12,481 nucleotides of DNA from an uncultured Methylophilus sp. (GCA_936943315.1 CAKZJM010000336.1:1-12481); one strand, 5' to 3'; positions 5,595 to 12,481 are shown, counted from the stretch's first letter. Program-made: numbers and translations. The notes: generated by a model from the sequence alone, not told the origin.

Positions 5595-6115
5595 ATGGCG
5601 AAGTTGTTGGAAAAAATTTTAGAGAGTTTGATTTTTAAGAGCCGCTGGTTGATGGCACCGATGTATCTCGGCTTGGTCGGCGGGCTGGTGATACTGCTGG
5701 TGAAATTTGGCCAGGAGTTTGCCCATATTGCGGCGCACTTAGGCTCACTCACCGAGCAAGAAACCGTGCTCTCACTGCTGGCGCTGGTGGATATCACGCT
5801 GGTGGGTAACTTGCTGATTATGGTAATTTTTAGCGGCTATGAAAACTTTGTCTCGCGCATTGATACCGCAGACAGTGAAGACCGCCCTGAGTGGATGGGT
5901 AAAGTGGATTACTCTGGCCTGAAGCTCAAACTGATTGGCTCTATCGTGGCAATTTCTGCGATTGACCTGCTCAAGGCTTTTGTACACCAAAGCTCTGGCA
6001 CGGCTTCTTTCAGCACCGAGCAGATGGCTTGGCTGGTATTCACCTGACGTTTATTATTACCGGCGTGCTGTTTGCCTGGATGGATAAAATCGCCGGGCAC
6101 GGCAGCGACCATTAA
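5595..6115 (+). pseudogene. yqhA: YqhA/UPF0114-family inner-membrane protein, frameshifted near its 3' end
   Basis: The reading frame from ATG 5595 (GGAG six bases upstream) encodes a clear YqhA-family protein. It has SRWLMAPMYLGLVGGLVILL (residues 16-35, first membrane helix), a second helix around LLALVDITLVGNLLIMVIF (61-79), the hallmark SGYENFVSRID (80-90), and GLKLKLIGSIVAISAIDLLK (107-126). The frame ends at TGA 6045-6047 after MAWLVFT (150 residues). Directly at that point another frame continues with the expected last membrane helix, IHLTFIITGVLFAWMDK, to TAA 6113-6115. Relatives read W-x-V-G/I-I-H-L-T-F here, so four bases appear to be missing near 6039. The ancestral text could have been CTGGTGGGTATT, with loss between two GGT copies. 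The family's function is unknown. As written the product lacks its last transmembrane helix; a sequencing error is the main alternative. Confidence 0.75.
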
Positions 6116-6140
6116 TCGAGATCCAAAATACAGATCGCTA

Positions 6141-6168
6141 AAAAACAGGAGCCTAGGCTCCTGTTTTT
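6141..6168. terminator. Bidirectional rho-independent terminator
   Basis: A perfect 14-base inverted repeat centred on CCTAGG has AAAAA at the left and TTTTT at the right. It can therefore end transcripts from yqhA (plus) and from the PEP-CTERM gene (minus), which converge here. Confidence 0.88.
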
Positions 6169-6185
6169 GCTTGTATCCGCTGTGA

Positions 6186-6899
6186 TTAAGCTTGCTTGTT
6201 TTGACGGCGCTTGGCAGCTGCACCTACCAAGGCCAGGCCACCCAGCATCAGCGCATAAGACTCTGGCTCAGGCCCGGCTGCCGCTGTAGTCACGGCAGTG
6301 TATTGCAAGCTGAGGAAACCGTTACCGTTGAAAGGCAACTGCCAGCCTTGGCCTGGGATGGTGCTGGCGTAAGCGTGGCCCAAACCGAAGCCTGTAGTAT
6401 CTGCGGCGGTTTGTGTACGTGACAACTGAATGCCGGTGACGCTGGCATCGCTGCTGGTCAGGTAAGCAATGTATTTGGTGCCTGCATTGAGGCTCAGGCC
6501 CAGATTTTCAAATGACAAGGTGGTGTAACCACCCGCGGCATTGTAGGTATCCACCGCATTAAAAGTGCTGGTCAACAAGTTGCTGCCAACCGCATTCACT
6601 GCCTGGTTTTGCGCATTCGTCGCCGGGTTCCATTGGGCAACATTCAGCTGGAAAGAGGCCGCAGTATTGCCTACTGCGTAAAAGCTGAAAGAGGACAGCA
6701 AGCTGTTTTCAGCCAGTGAAAACACCTGGCCGACCATGGGAGAATCGCCGCTTGGGTTAGCGGCATTGCCAAAGTAAGCAAATGGCAAACCGTTGGTCGC
6801 GCCTGCTGGCACGTTAGTGTAAGTGGCTGCAGAAGCACTCCCTGCAACAGCCAGTAACAAACCAGCCACTAGTTTCAATTTTAATGCGGATGAAATCAT
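6186..6899 (-). CDS. PEP-CTERM sorting domain-containing exported protein
   Basis: A 237-residue secreted protein. Residues 1-24 are a Sec signal peptide (charged start, VAGLLLAVAG core, likely cleavage after SASA). The mature part is rich in Asn, Ala, Thr, Ser and Gly with alternating strands and no cysteine, typical of extracellular beta-rich proteins. The carboxy end is a PEP-CTERM signal: Pro-Glu-Pro at 210-212 (GPEPESYAL), a hydrophobic stretch MLGGLALVGA, then a basic cluster KRR before the end. Such tails are recognised by exosortase (EpsH/XrtA) and go with exopolysaccharide export in many betaproteobacteria. The required exosortase is not in this window. AAGGAA lies five bases before the start codon. 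It converges with yqhA at a shared terminator. The cargo role is unknown; it may be a matrix or floc component. A second, unrelated PEP-CTERM gene lies at 7570-8052. Confidence 0.85.
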   Translation of the reverse strand: MISSALKLKLVAGLLLAVAGSASAATYTNVPAGATNGLPFAYFGNAANPSGDSPMVGQVFSLAENSLLSSFSFYAVGNTAASFQLNVAQWNPATNAQNQAVNAVGSNLLTSTFNAVDTYNAAGGYTTLSFENLGLSLNAGTKYIAYLTSSDASVTGIQLSRTQTAADTTGFGLGHAYASTIPGQGWQLPFNGNGFLSLQYTAVTTAAAGPEPESYALMLGGLALVGAAAKRRQNKQA

Positions 6900-7014
6900 G
6901 TTTATTCCTTAAGGTTGGCGATAAGAAAGTGGTTAGAACATGCCTAACGCAGCCAAATTACGCTGGGAATATTTCACATATTTGAACAGCATGGCGTAGA
7001 AATAGTCCGATAAC

Positions 7015-7088
7015 CGCCAGGTGACAGACAGCGCCTGGGTGAACATCGGCATGTAAAAACTTATAAATCCGCCTGGCGCGGTTTTTTT
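7015..7088 (+). terminator. Orphan terminator with competing inverted repeats upstream of the EF-hand gene
   Basis: CCGC-CTGGC-GCGG (7069-7081) followed by seven T (7082-7088) looks like a short rho-independent terminator on the plus strand, yet no plus-strand gene precedes it after 6115. Upstream, CGCCAGG (7015-7021) can pair either with CCTGG at 7034-7038 (five pairs) or with CCTGGCG at 7072-7078 (seven pairs). The latter would break the terminator stem. That layout is what an attenuator leader or the 3' end of a small RNA would look like. The terminator stem is only four pairs. The rest of 6900-7206 (307 bases without a gene) should also hold the minus-strand promoter of the PEP-CTERM gene, which I cannot place. 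Confidence 0.35.
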
Positions 7089-7193
7089 ATCGGCTAAAGG
7101 GGACAAGCTTTAAATCTTGCAAAGAGTGAGCCTGACAAGGAACCAGTTAGCTATCGCGTTAATCATAATGGCACGTACTTGGAATGAGATCAC

Positions 7194-7199
7194 GGGGTG
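7194..7199 (+). promoter_or_regulatory. Ribosome binding site fixing the EF-hand protein start
   Basis: GGGGTG lies seven bases before ATG 7207. The longer reading from ATG 7117 would place 30 residues before the signal peptide and has no ribosome site. Confidence 0.6.
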
Positions 7200-7206
7200 T
7201 TTAAAG

Positions 7207-7524
7207 ATGAAAATAACAGTATTGACGTTGATTGTTTTTTTGGTGCCATCACTTTACCAAAACTCGCATGCTGAAGAACACGGTGCGATGCCAGATTGCA
7301 GCAAAATGCCGCCTAACTTTAGTATCAGTTACCTGGATGAAAACACGGATGGTTCGATATCGTTAAACGAATATTTGCAGGGTGACCCAACACACCAGAA
7401 AAAAACGTTTGAGCATATGGATGCCAACCATGATGGCATATTGGACGCGGCGGAGCAGAAAGAGATTGAGCAGGTGTACCGACTGCTGCATGAACAACAT
7501 GCGGCGGGTAGCCATAAAACTTAA
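7207..7524 (+). CDS. Small secreted EF-hand calcium-binding protein
   Basis: A 105-residue protein. Residues 1-22 form a signal peptide (MKITVLTLIVFLVPSLYQ, cleavage likely after SHA), so it should act in the periplasm or outside the cell. Two canonical EF-hand loops are visible. DENTDGSISLNE (44-55) has Asp1, Asn3, Asp5, Gly6, Ile8 and Glu12. DANHDGILDAAE (72-83) has Asp1, Asn3, Asp5, Gly6, Asp9 and Glu12. A paired EF-hand unit of this kind binds two calcium ions. One cysteine (Cys31) lies in the mature amino end. The C terminus is histidine-rich (HEQHAAGSH). It stands alone on the plus strand between two PEP-CTERM genes and ends in a strong terminator. The role, calcium buffering or sensing at the envelope, is inferred from the loops only. 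Confidence 0.85.
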   Translation: MKITVLTLIVFLVPSLYQNSHAEEHGAMPDCSKMPPNFSISYLDENTDGSISLNEYLQGDPTHQKKTFEHMDANHDGILDAAEQKEIEQVYRLLHEQHAAGSHKT

Positions 7525-7531
7525 GTCAATA

Positions 7532-7557
7532 AAAAAGCCCCATCACTGGGGCTTTTT
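7532..7557. terminator. Bidirectional rho-independent terminator
   Basis: AAAAAGCCCC-ATCACT-GGGGCTTTTT is a perfect ten-base inverted repeat with A and T tracts at either end. It lies between the convergent EF-hand gene and the second PEP-CTERM gene and can serve both. Confidence 0.9.
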
Positions 7558-7569
7558 CATCGCAGCTGA

Positions 7570-8052
7570 TTAAGCCTTTTTGAAACGGCGGCTGGCGATC
7601 ACACTAAGGCCAGCCAGCAGCAAAGCCACGCTTTCTGGTTCTGGTACAGGTGTGGTGACAGTGGTGAACGGCGTGATGGAAGCGTTAAAAGTGTAAGTGC
7701 CGCCCCCACTAATGTTGAATCTTAAGCTGTAAAAACCTGCTTGAAGATTTTTAAAGTCAAACTCATAGACATCCCCTGCCAACTCTGTGAACGCGCTGAC
7801 ACCTTTGAGCAAAGAATTGTCTTTGTAGAGACCAAATACAAAATCCTGGTTGCCATTTTTTTGTAATTTGTCACTCAGGTCCAAAGAGCCAGCCAAGTTA
7901 AATGCGGCTGTTTGTTCTACAAATGTAATGAACTCAGTTTTATCAGCCGAGGCACCTGGTGCATCTACCCCATCCGGTGTCACCGTAGTGATTGCTGCAT
8001 TTGCATTTAAAGCGGTGAACATGACTCCTGCATAAGCCAGTTTCCAAAACAT
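7570..8052 (-). CDS. PEP-CTERM sorting domain-containing exported protein (short)
   Basis: A 160-residue secreted protein. Residues 1-19 are a signal peptide (MFWKLAYAGVMFTALNANA, cleavage after ANA). The mature domain, about 115 residues, is predicted to be beta-rich, with DFVFGLYKDNSLLKG (70-84) and a later GGGTYTFNASIT segment. It has no cysteine. The tail VPEPESVALLLAGLSVI then ASRRFKKA (136-160) is a complete exosortase signal: Pro-Glu-Pro, hydrophobic helix, Arg/Lys cluster. The mature region loosely resembles the FxDxA group of PEP-CTERM proteins, but I would not assign it. It shares little with the other PEP-CTERM protein apart from the PEPES sorting motif, so it is not a recent duplicate. 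GGGGAT sits about seven bases before the start codon. Expression may be linked to exopolysaccharide genes elsewhere in the genome. Confidence 0.83.
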   Translation of the reverse strand: MFWKLAYAGVMFTALNANAAITTVTPDGVDAPGASADKTEFITFVEQTAAFNLAGSLDLSDKLQKNGNQDFVFGLYKDNSLLKGVSAFTELAGDVYEFDFKNLQAGFYSLRFNISGGGTYTFNASITPFTTVTTPVPEPESVALLLAGLSVIASRRFKKA

Positions 8053-8093
8053 AATCGTATCCCCAAATAGTTAATATTGTTACTGCGATAATA

Positions 8094-8099
8094 ATTATA
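8094..8099 (-). promoter_or_regulatory. Possible -10 element for the short PEP-CTERM gene
   Basis: Read on the minus strand this is a perfect TATAAT, 42 bases before the start at 8052. No good -35 element precedes it and the DNA is very AT-rich, so chance is possible. The gap 8053-8304 otherwise holds only the motor-type promoter proposed below. Confidence 0.3.
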
Positions 8100-8243
8100 A
8101 CTTAAATATTTTTTATATAAATAGCCCTATCAGACTAAAGGGGGAAAACCAAATCATGAGCACATTAATATCGCGCTTTCATCTTTTAAATTAAGCGAGA
8201 AATCCCACGCTTATCTGCACATTCCCTTACAACTATTAAGAGT

Positions 8244-8269
8244 TAAATAACAAAAAAATATCACGATAA
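8244..8269 (+). promoter_or_regulatory. Sigma-28 (FliA)-like promoter of the chemotaxis receptor gene
   Basis: TAAA (8244-8247) is followed after 14 bases by CACGATAA (8262-8269), compared with TAAA-N15-GCCGATAA for FliA. Six of eight -10 positions agree and the spacing is one base short. Chemoreceptor genes are often FliA-dependent, which raises the prior. Confidence 0.35.
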
Positions 8270-8294
8270 TTATTCGTAAAACATTTACTTCAAT

Positions 8295-8300
8295 GGGGTG
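8295..8300 (+). promoter_or_regulatory. Ribosome binding site deciding the receptor start
   Basis: GGGGTG lies four bases before ATG 8305 and overlaps the alternative ATG 8293, which itself has no ribosome site. The 834-residue reading from 8305 is preferred. Confidence 0.6.
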
Positions 8301-8304
8301 CCAT

Positions 8305-10809
8305 ATGGGTCTTAATTTTTTAAGCAAACTGAGTAAACAATCTTCTCCAGAGATGCTGCTTAAGCAGATGGATCAAGAGGGAAAAATACGCGCCATTGAT
8401 AAAGTGATGGGCGTGATTGAGTTTGATTTAAAAGGCAATATTATTGCGGTGAACGATAATTTTGTCGCAGCCACCGGATACACCAGGCAAGAAATCGTCG
8501 GTAATCATCACAGCATGTTTGTAGAGCCCGCTTATAAAACCAGCGCGGAATACCAGGCCTTTTGGGAGAAACTGGCCCGGGGTGAGGCAGATGAAGGCCA
8601 GTATCTGCGTAGAGGCAAAGGCGGCAGGTATGTCTGGCTACAAGCGAGCTATAACCCGATTCTGGATAATCATGGTAAGCCATTTAAGGTGGTGAAATAT
8701 GCCACAGACATCACTGAAGACAAACGCAAGCATTCGGATTTTGAAAGGCAGATGGAAGCCATTAGTAAAGTCATGGGCGTGATTGAGTTTGATCTCAAGG
8801 GCTACATCACCAACGTGAATGATAACTTTGCTGAGGTGACGGGTTACAGCAAGCAAGAGATCATTGGCAAACATCACAGCATGTTTGTTGATTCAGCGTA
8901 TAAAAATAGTCCGGAATACAAACAATTCTGGGAAAAACTAAATAGAGGCGAGGCGGATCACGGTCAGTATAGACGCGTAGGCAAAGGGGGCAAGGAGGTG
9001 TGGCTGCAAGCCAGTTATAACCCGATTCTGGATATAGACGGCAAAGCCTTTAAGGTGGTGAAGTATGCCACCAACATCACAGCTGAAAAACTCAAAAGCT
9101 CAGATTCTGAAGGCCAGAAGGCAGCCATTAGTAAAGTCATGGGCGTGATTGAGTTTGATCTCAAAGGCAACATTCTTGCAGTGAACGACAATTTTGCCGC
9201 AGTCACCGGATACACCAAACAAGAAATCATTGGTAATAATCACAGTATGTTTGTAGAGCCCGCATATAAAGCCAGCCCAGAATATAAAACCTTTTGGGAG
9301 AAACTGGCCCGAGGTGAGGCAAACGAAGGTCAATACAAACGCATAGGCAAAGGTGGCAAGGAAGTCTGGTTACAAGCCAGTTATAACCCGATCTTTGATA
9401 TGGACGGCAAACCGTTCAAAGTGGTGAAATATGCCACCGATATCACTGCGGAAAAGAATAGAAACTCGGATTTTGCCGGGCAGATTGATGCGATTGGCAA
9501 GGTCATGGGTGTGATCGAATTTGACCTCACAGGCGAGATCACTCACGTTAACGCTATCTTTGCGGCGGTGACTGGCTACAGCCCACAAGAAATCATAGGC
9601 AAACATCACAGCATGTTTGTTGACCAAGCTTATAAAAACAGCCAGGAATACAAACTCTTCTGGGAGAGACTGAACAGAGGCGAGGCTGAGAACGGCCAGT
9701 ATCCGCGCGTAGGTAAAGGCGGCAAGCAAATATGGCTACAAGCCAACTACAACGTGATTTTTGATGCAGACGGCAAACCCGCTAAAGTGGTGAAATATGC
9801 CGCAGACATTACAGCAAGGGTGAATGAAGCCAATGCCATGAAACAAGCCGTGCATGAAACCGGCGAGGTGCTGGCATTAGTGCAAAATGGTGACCTGACC
9901 CAGCGGATTACCACCCAGGACAAACAAGGCGAGATCAAGCAATTGTGCGAAGGCGTCAATAGTATGATTGACACGATAGCCGATATCCTCACCTCGATTA
10001 AAATTGCCGGTGACACGATTAACACCGCGGCCAATGAGATTTCAGTTGGCAACAGCGACCTCTCGCAACGCACCGAATCGCAAGCCAGCTCACTCGAAGA
10101 AACTGCTGCCAGCATGGAAGAAATGTCTTCGACCGTGAAACAGAATGCGGCCAATGCCAAACAGGCCAATTCCATGACCTTTAAGGCCGGCGAAATAGCC
10201 ACGCGTGGCGGCGATATCTTCGGCAAGGTGGTCACCACCATGTCCGAGATCATCGAAAGCTCATCGCGCATTGAAGAAATTATTACCGTGATTGACAGTA
10301 TTGCCTTCCAGACCAATATCCTGGCGCTCAACGCAGCAGTTGAAGCTGCGCGTGCCGGTGAGCAAGGCCGAGGCTTTGCGGTGGTAGCCAGTGAGGTACG
10401 TAACCTGGCACAACGCTCAGCCAGTGCAGCCAAAGAGATCAAGCAACTGATTGTGGATTCTTCAGAAAAAGTCTCCAACGGTTCGTTGTATGTGGATCAG
10501 GCCAATGGCACCATGACTGAAATTATTCAGGCCATCCAGCAGATTTCAGACTTGATTGGCGAAATCTCGACCGCCTCCCAAGAACAAAGCACAGGCATTG
10601 ACCAGGTCAACACTGCCGTCGCCCAACTGGACGAAGCCACCCAGCAAAACGCTGCACTGGTCGAAGAAGCCACCGCGGCGGCGATGTCATTGGTGGATCA
10701 AGCCGCCCAACTGAATGAAAAAGTGAGCCAGTATAAATTGGGGAATGACAGGCTTTCTGGCTCAGGCTCAAAAACAGCCACCCACACAATGAGACGCACG
10801 GGGACCTAG
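8305..10809 (+). CDS. Soluble methyl-accepting chemotaxis protein with four tandem PAS domains
   Basis: An 834-residue chemoreceptor without any membrane segment, so cytoplasmic. Residues 31-518 are four PAS/PAC repeats of exactly 122 residues (31-152, 153-274, 275-396, 397-518). Each starts with KVMGVIEFDL, contains HHSMFV or NHSMFV, and ends in a PAC strand such as KVVKYATDIT. PAS domains of this Aer/BdlA-like type bind heme, flavin or small ligands and sense redox or metabolic state; the cofactor here is unknown. Residues about 512-560 are HAMP-like (NGDLTQRITTQ, then GEIKQLCEGVNSM). The C-terminal half is the coiled-coil signalling domain with the highly conserved hairpin IAFQTNILALNAAVEAA then RAGEQGRGFAVVASEVRN (about 664-698), which docks CheA and CheW. 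The carboxy-terminal CheR/CheB-tethering pentapeptide is absent. It is a single gene ending in a strong terminator. Receptor identity is firm; the stimulus is not known. Confidence 0.95.
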   Translation: MGLNFLSKLSKQSSPEMLLKQMDQEGKIRAIDKVMGVIEFDLKGNIIAVNDNFVAATGYTRQEIVGNHHSMFVEPAYKTSAEYQAFWEKLARGEADEGQYLRRGKGGRYVWLQASYNPILDNHGKPFKVVKYATDITEDKRKHSDFERQMEAISKVMGVIEFDLKGYITNVNDNFAEVTGYSKQEIIGKHHSMFVDSAYKNSPEYKQFWEKLNRGEADHGQYRRVGKGGKEVWLQASYNPILDIDGKAFKVVKYATNITAEKLKSSDSEGQKAAISKVMGVIEFDLKGNILAVNDNFAAVTGYTKQEIIGNNHSMFVEPAYKASPEYKTFWEKLARGEANEGQYKRIGKGGKEVWLQASYNPIFDMDGKPFKVVKYATDITAEKNRNSDFAGQIDAIGKVMGVIEFDLTGEITHVNAIFAAVTGYSPQEIIGKHHSMFVDQAYKNSQEYKLFWERLNRGEAENGQYPRVGKGGKQIWLQANYNVIFDADGKPAKVVKYAADITARVNEANAMKQAVHETGEVLALVQNGDLTQRITTQDKQGEIKQLCEGVNSMIDTIADILTSIKIAGDTINTAANEISVGNSDLSQRTESQASSLEETAASMEEMSSTVKQNAANAKQANSMTFKAGEIATRGGDIFGKVVTTMSEIIESSSRIEEIITVIDSIAFQTNILALNAAVEAARAGEQGRGFAVVASEVRNLAQRSASAAKEIKQLIVDSSEKVSNGSLYVDQANGTMTEIIQAIQQISDLIGEISTASQEQSTGIDQVNTAVAQLDEATQQNAALVEEATAAAMSLVDQAAQLNEKVSQYKLGNDRLSGSGSKTATHTMRRTGT
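8395..9858 (+). repeat. Four in-frame 366-bp direct repeats encoding PAS domains
   Basis: Equivalent codons (ATT before the AAA/AAG-GTG/GTC-ATG-GG motif) fall at 8395, 8761, 9127 and 9493, so the period is exactly 366 bases each time. Repeats 1 and 3 share VEPAYK and EKLARGEA with N-H-H or N-N-H. Repeats 2 and 4 share KHHSMFVD, AYKNS and LNRGEA. The third-codon differences are numerous enough that the copies are not recent, but long identical runs remain. Confidence 0.92.
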
Positions 10810-10851
10810 ACCGTGCCTAATAACAACCTTTACAAGCCTGTTTGAGTCGGC

Positions 10852-10880
10852 ACACCCCGCCACGGCGGGGTGTTTTTTTT
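10852..10880 (+). terminator. Rho-independent terminator of the chemoreceptor gene
   Basis: ACACCCCGCC (10852-10861) and GGCGGGGTGT (10864-10873) form a perfect ten-pair GC-rich stem, followed by eight T in a row. It lacks an A-tract on the left, so it should work mainly for the plus strand and not for kup, which ends at 10890. Confidence 0.92.
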
Positions 10881-10889
10881 ATCTCCTCA

Positions 10890-12481
10890 CTATATCTGTA
10901 CCCGGCTGCCTAGCTCAATGACACTGTTGGCTGGGATCTGGAAATATTCCACCGCACTACTCGCATTGCGCGACATGACGGAAAACAGTTGATCCCGCCA
11001 GCGTGGCATGGCGCCGCCAATATCAGGCACGATGATATCCCGGCTCAAAAAATACGAGTTGGTAAACGGGTCCAGCGGTGTGTCATCGAGCGACAGTTGC
11101 AACAAGGCTTGTGGAATGTCTGCATGCTGCATGAAGCCGTAGCGCAATTGCACCTGCCAGAAACCGTCGGCCAAACGGTGTATGGTTACCCGCTCGTGGG
11201 CATTCATAAATGGCACGTCTGCAAACGACACGTTCACAAACAGGTTGCGCTGATGTAATACCTGGTTATGCTTGAGGTTATGCATCAGGGCCTGCGGTAC
11301 CGTCTCAAGATTAGAGACCATATAGATGGCCGTTCTCTGCACGCGTGGCAAGGTGCTGTGCGCAAGGGTGGCAACAAACGGTTCCAGTTTAGGATCATTG
11401 TTGGCAATGCCACTAAGCAGCGTATGCCGTCCTTTTTTCCAGGTGGTCATCAGCAGCATGAGGACAACACTGAGCGCGACCGGGAACCAGCCACCTTGCA
11501 GAAACTTCATTGACGCCGAACTCAGCAACACGCTATCGACTGCAATCAATAGAGCTGTGAGCAGACATGCGCCCCATCGCGGAAATTGCCAGCGCTGGCG
11601 CATGACAAAATAGAGCAGGATGGTGGTGATGAGCATGGTGCCCGTGACGGCAATGCCATAGGCTGAGGCCAGGGCCGAAGAACTTTGGAAAGCCAGGCAC
11701 ACGATAATCACGGCCAGTAACAAGGCCCAGTTGACTGCGGGCATATAAATCTGGCCGGATTCGCTGGCAGAGGTGTGGATAATGCGCATACGCGGCAAAA
11801 ACCCTAATTGTATGGCCTGGCGCGTCATGGAGAAGGCGCCTGAAATGACGGCTTGCGAGGCAATGATGGTCGCCATGGTTGCCAAGATGACGGCAGGAAT
11901 CAGCAACGGTTGTGGAAACGACAGGTAAAACGGATTGCTGACCGCCTCAGGATGTTGCAACAACAAGGCGCCCTGCCCCAGGTAATTCAAGGTCAGACAA
12001 GGAAACACCAGCCCCAGCCAGGCCAGCTGGATGGCCGGACGGCCAAAATGCCCCATATCGGCATAAAGGGCTTCAGCGCCGGTGACTGCCAGCAAAATAG
12101 CACCTATGGCGATAAAGACTGCCGCACCTCGGCCTTGCAGAAACTGCCAGGCATATTGCGGATGCAGGGCTTGCAAGACTTCCGGGGCCTGGGCAATTTG
12201 CCACAGGCCGATACTGGCGAGGGCCAGGAACCAGACAATCACAATTGGCCCAAAAAAGCGGCCTACGGCGTGCGTACCGTGCCGCTGGAACCAGAACAAG
12301 CCGATGAGTATACCAATAGAAATCGGCAGCACTTGTGCGGCCAGGCCAGGGGCCGCCACTTGCAAGCCTTCAACGGCTGACAGCACGGAGATGGCAGGCG
12401 TGAGTACACTATCACCATAAAACAGCGCTGCGCCGAGCACGCCTAGTAACAGTAACCACCCTGCCCGCTTATCGTTTGCGC
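10890..12481 (-). CDS. kup: Kup-family potassium:proton symporter, C-terminal 530 residues (runs off right edge)
   Basis: The minus-strand frame is open from the right edge of the window to TAG at 10890-10892. It begins at A-N-D-K-R-A-G-W inside the second membrane segment, so perhaps 90-100 residues lie outside, compared with about 620 for E. coli Kup. A GTG at 12440 is an internal codon, not the start. The signature GDSVLTPAISVLSAVEG comes early in the fragment, then about ten hydrophobic helices. The cytoplasmic C-terminal domain follows from about RHTLLSGIANN onward, ending in FSVMSRNASSAVEYFQI and ELGSRVQI, which match the Kup carboxy terminus closely. Kup (also called TrkD) takes up potassium with protons at the inner membrane and is favoured at low pH or osmotic stress. 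There is no visible interruption. It converges on the chemoreceptor gene with an 80-base gap and has no strong terminator of its own in view. Confidence 0.93.
   Translation of the reverse strand, partial: ANDKRAGWLLLLGVLGAALFYGDSVLTPAISVLSAVEGLQVAAPGLAAQVLPISIGILIGLFWFQRHGTHAVGRFFGPIVIVWFLALASIGLWQIAQAPEVLQALHPQYAWQFLQGRGAAVFIAIGAILLAVTGAEALYADMGHFGRPAIQLAWLGLVFPCLTLNYLGQGALLLQHPEAVSNPFYLSFPQPLLIPAVILATMATIIASQAVISGAFSMTRQAIQLGFLPRMRIIHTSASESGQIYMPAVNWALLLAVIIVCLAFQSSSALASAYGIAVTGTMLITTILLYFVMRQRWQFPRWGACLLTALLIAVDSVLLSSASMKFLQGGWFPVALSVVLMLLMTTWKKGRHTLLSGIANNDPKLEPFVATLAHSTLPRVQRTAIYMVSNLETVPQALMHNLKHNQVLHQRNLFVNVSFADVPFMNAHERVTIHRLADGFWQVQLRYGFMQHADIPQALLQLSLDDTPLDPFTNSYFLSRDIIVPDIGGAMPRWRDQLFSVMSRNASSAVEYFQIPANSVIELGSRVQI

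Noticed and set aside
6045..6047. Programmed frameshifting or stop readthrough in yqhA
   Set aside because: There is no slippery heptamer or downstream pseudoknot at the site, and family comparison fits a four-base deletion better.
8395..9858. Direct repeats as a CRISPR-like or satellite array
   Set aside because: The 366-base units are in frame, protein-coding and correspond exactly to PAS domains.
9747..10478. 243-codon open frame on the minus strand inside the chemoreceptor gene
   Set aside because: It lies opposite the most conserved part of the MCP signalling domain; its product is low-complexity Ser/Ala/Leu text with no domain, as expected for an antisense shadow.
11853..12380. 175-codon open frame on the plus strand opposite kup
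   Set aside because: Composition is Gln/Arg/Gly-rich and unlike a folded protein, and the opposite strand is an unmistakable Kup transporter.
12438..12440. GTG as start of kup
   Set aside because: The frame stays open to the right edge and the upstream codons already encode Kup-like membrane sequence, so the gene is simply cut by the window.

Overview
The window looks like chromosomal DNA of a Gram-negative betaproteobacterium. A methylotroph of the Methylophilaceae is my best guess. The clues are two exosortase-type PEP-CTERM proteins, a soluble multi-PAS chemotaxis receptor, a Kup potassium transporter and core genes of about 50-57% G+C. The assignment is from recollection of family distribution, not from a marker gene.

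Layout. (1) 1-1770: a divergent unit. The 5' end of a GntR/MocR-type regulator (minus strand) faces a three-gene plus-strand operon: GNAT acetyltransferase, FMN-dependent azoreductase-like enzyme and AhpD/CMD-family protein. A direct repeat in the shared intergenic region is a candidate operator. (2) 1771-4400: an AT-rich accessory block with a three-gene operon. It encodes a 457-residue protein with a PD-(D/E)XK nuclease-like C-terminal domain, then two small proteins that are visibly paralogous to each other, the last two joined by an ATGA overlap. I cannot name this trio. It has the look of a defence-type cassette and is the best candidate here for an undescribed system. (3) 4401-6115: a CobW/P47K metallochaperone GTPase, a long imperfect palindrome of repeat-element type, and a YqhA/UPF0114 membrane protein gene broken by a frameshift near its 3' end. 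(4) 6116-8052: two PEP-CTERM genes on the minus strand, with a small secreted EF-hand protein on the plus strand between them. Two-way terminators separate the convergent ends, and an attenuator-like set of inverted repeats lies upstream of the EF-hand gene. (5) 8305-10809: a soluble methyl-accepting chemotaxis protein with four PAS domains repeated at exactly 366 bp. Sequence pairing (1 with 3, 2 with 4) suggests that a two-PAS module was duplicated as a unit. (6) 10890-12481: the 3' part of kup on the minus strand, running off the right edge.

How the parts work together. The regulator and its divergent operon probably form one redox or electrophile stress unit. The two PEP-CTERM proteins imply exosortase and exopolysaccharide genes elsewhere in the genome. 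The receptor needs CheA/CheW encoded elsewhere. The AT-rich trio appears self-contained, with its own possible promoter and palindrome upstream. No tRNA, rRNA, CRISPR array, transposase or integrase is visible.
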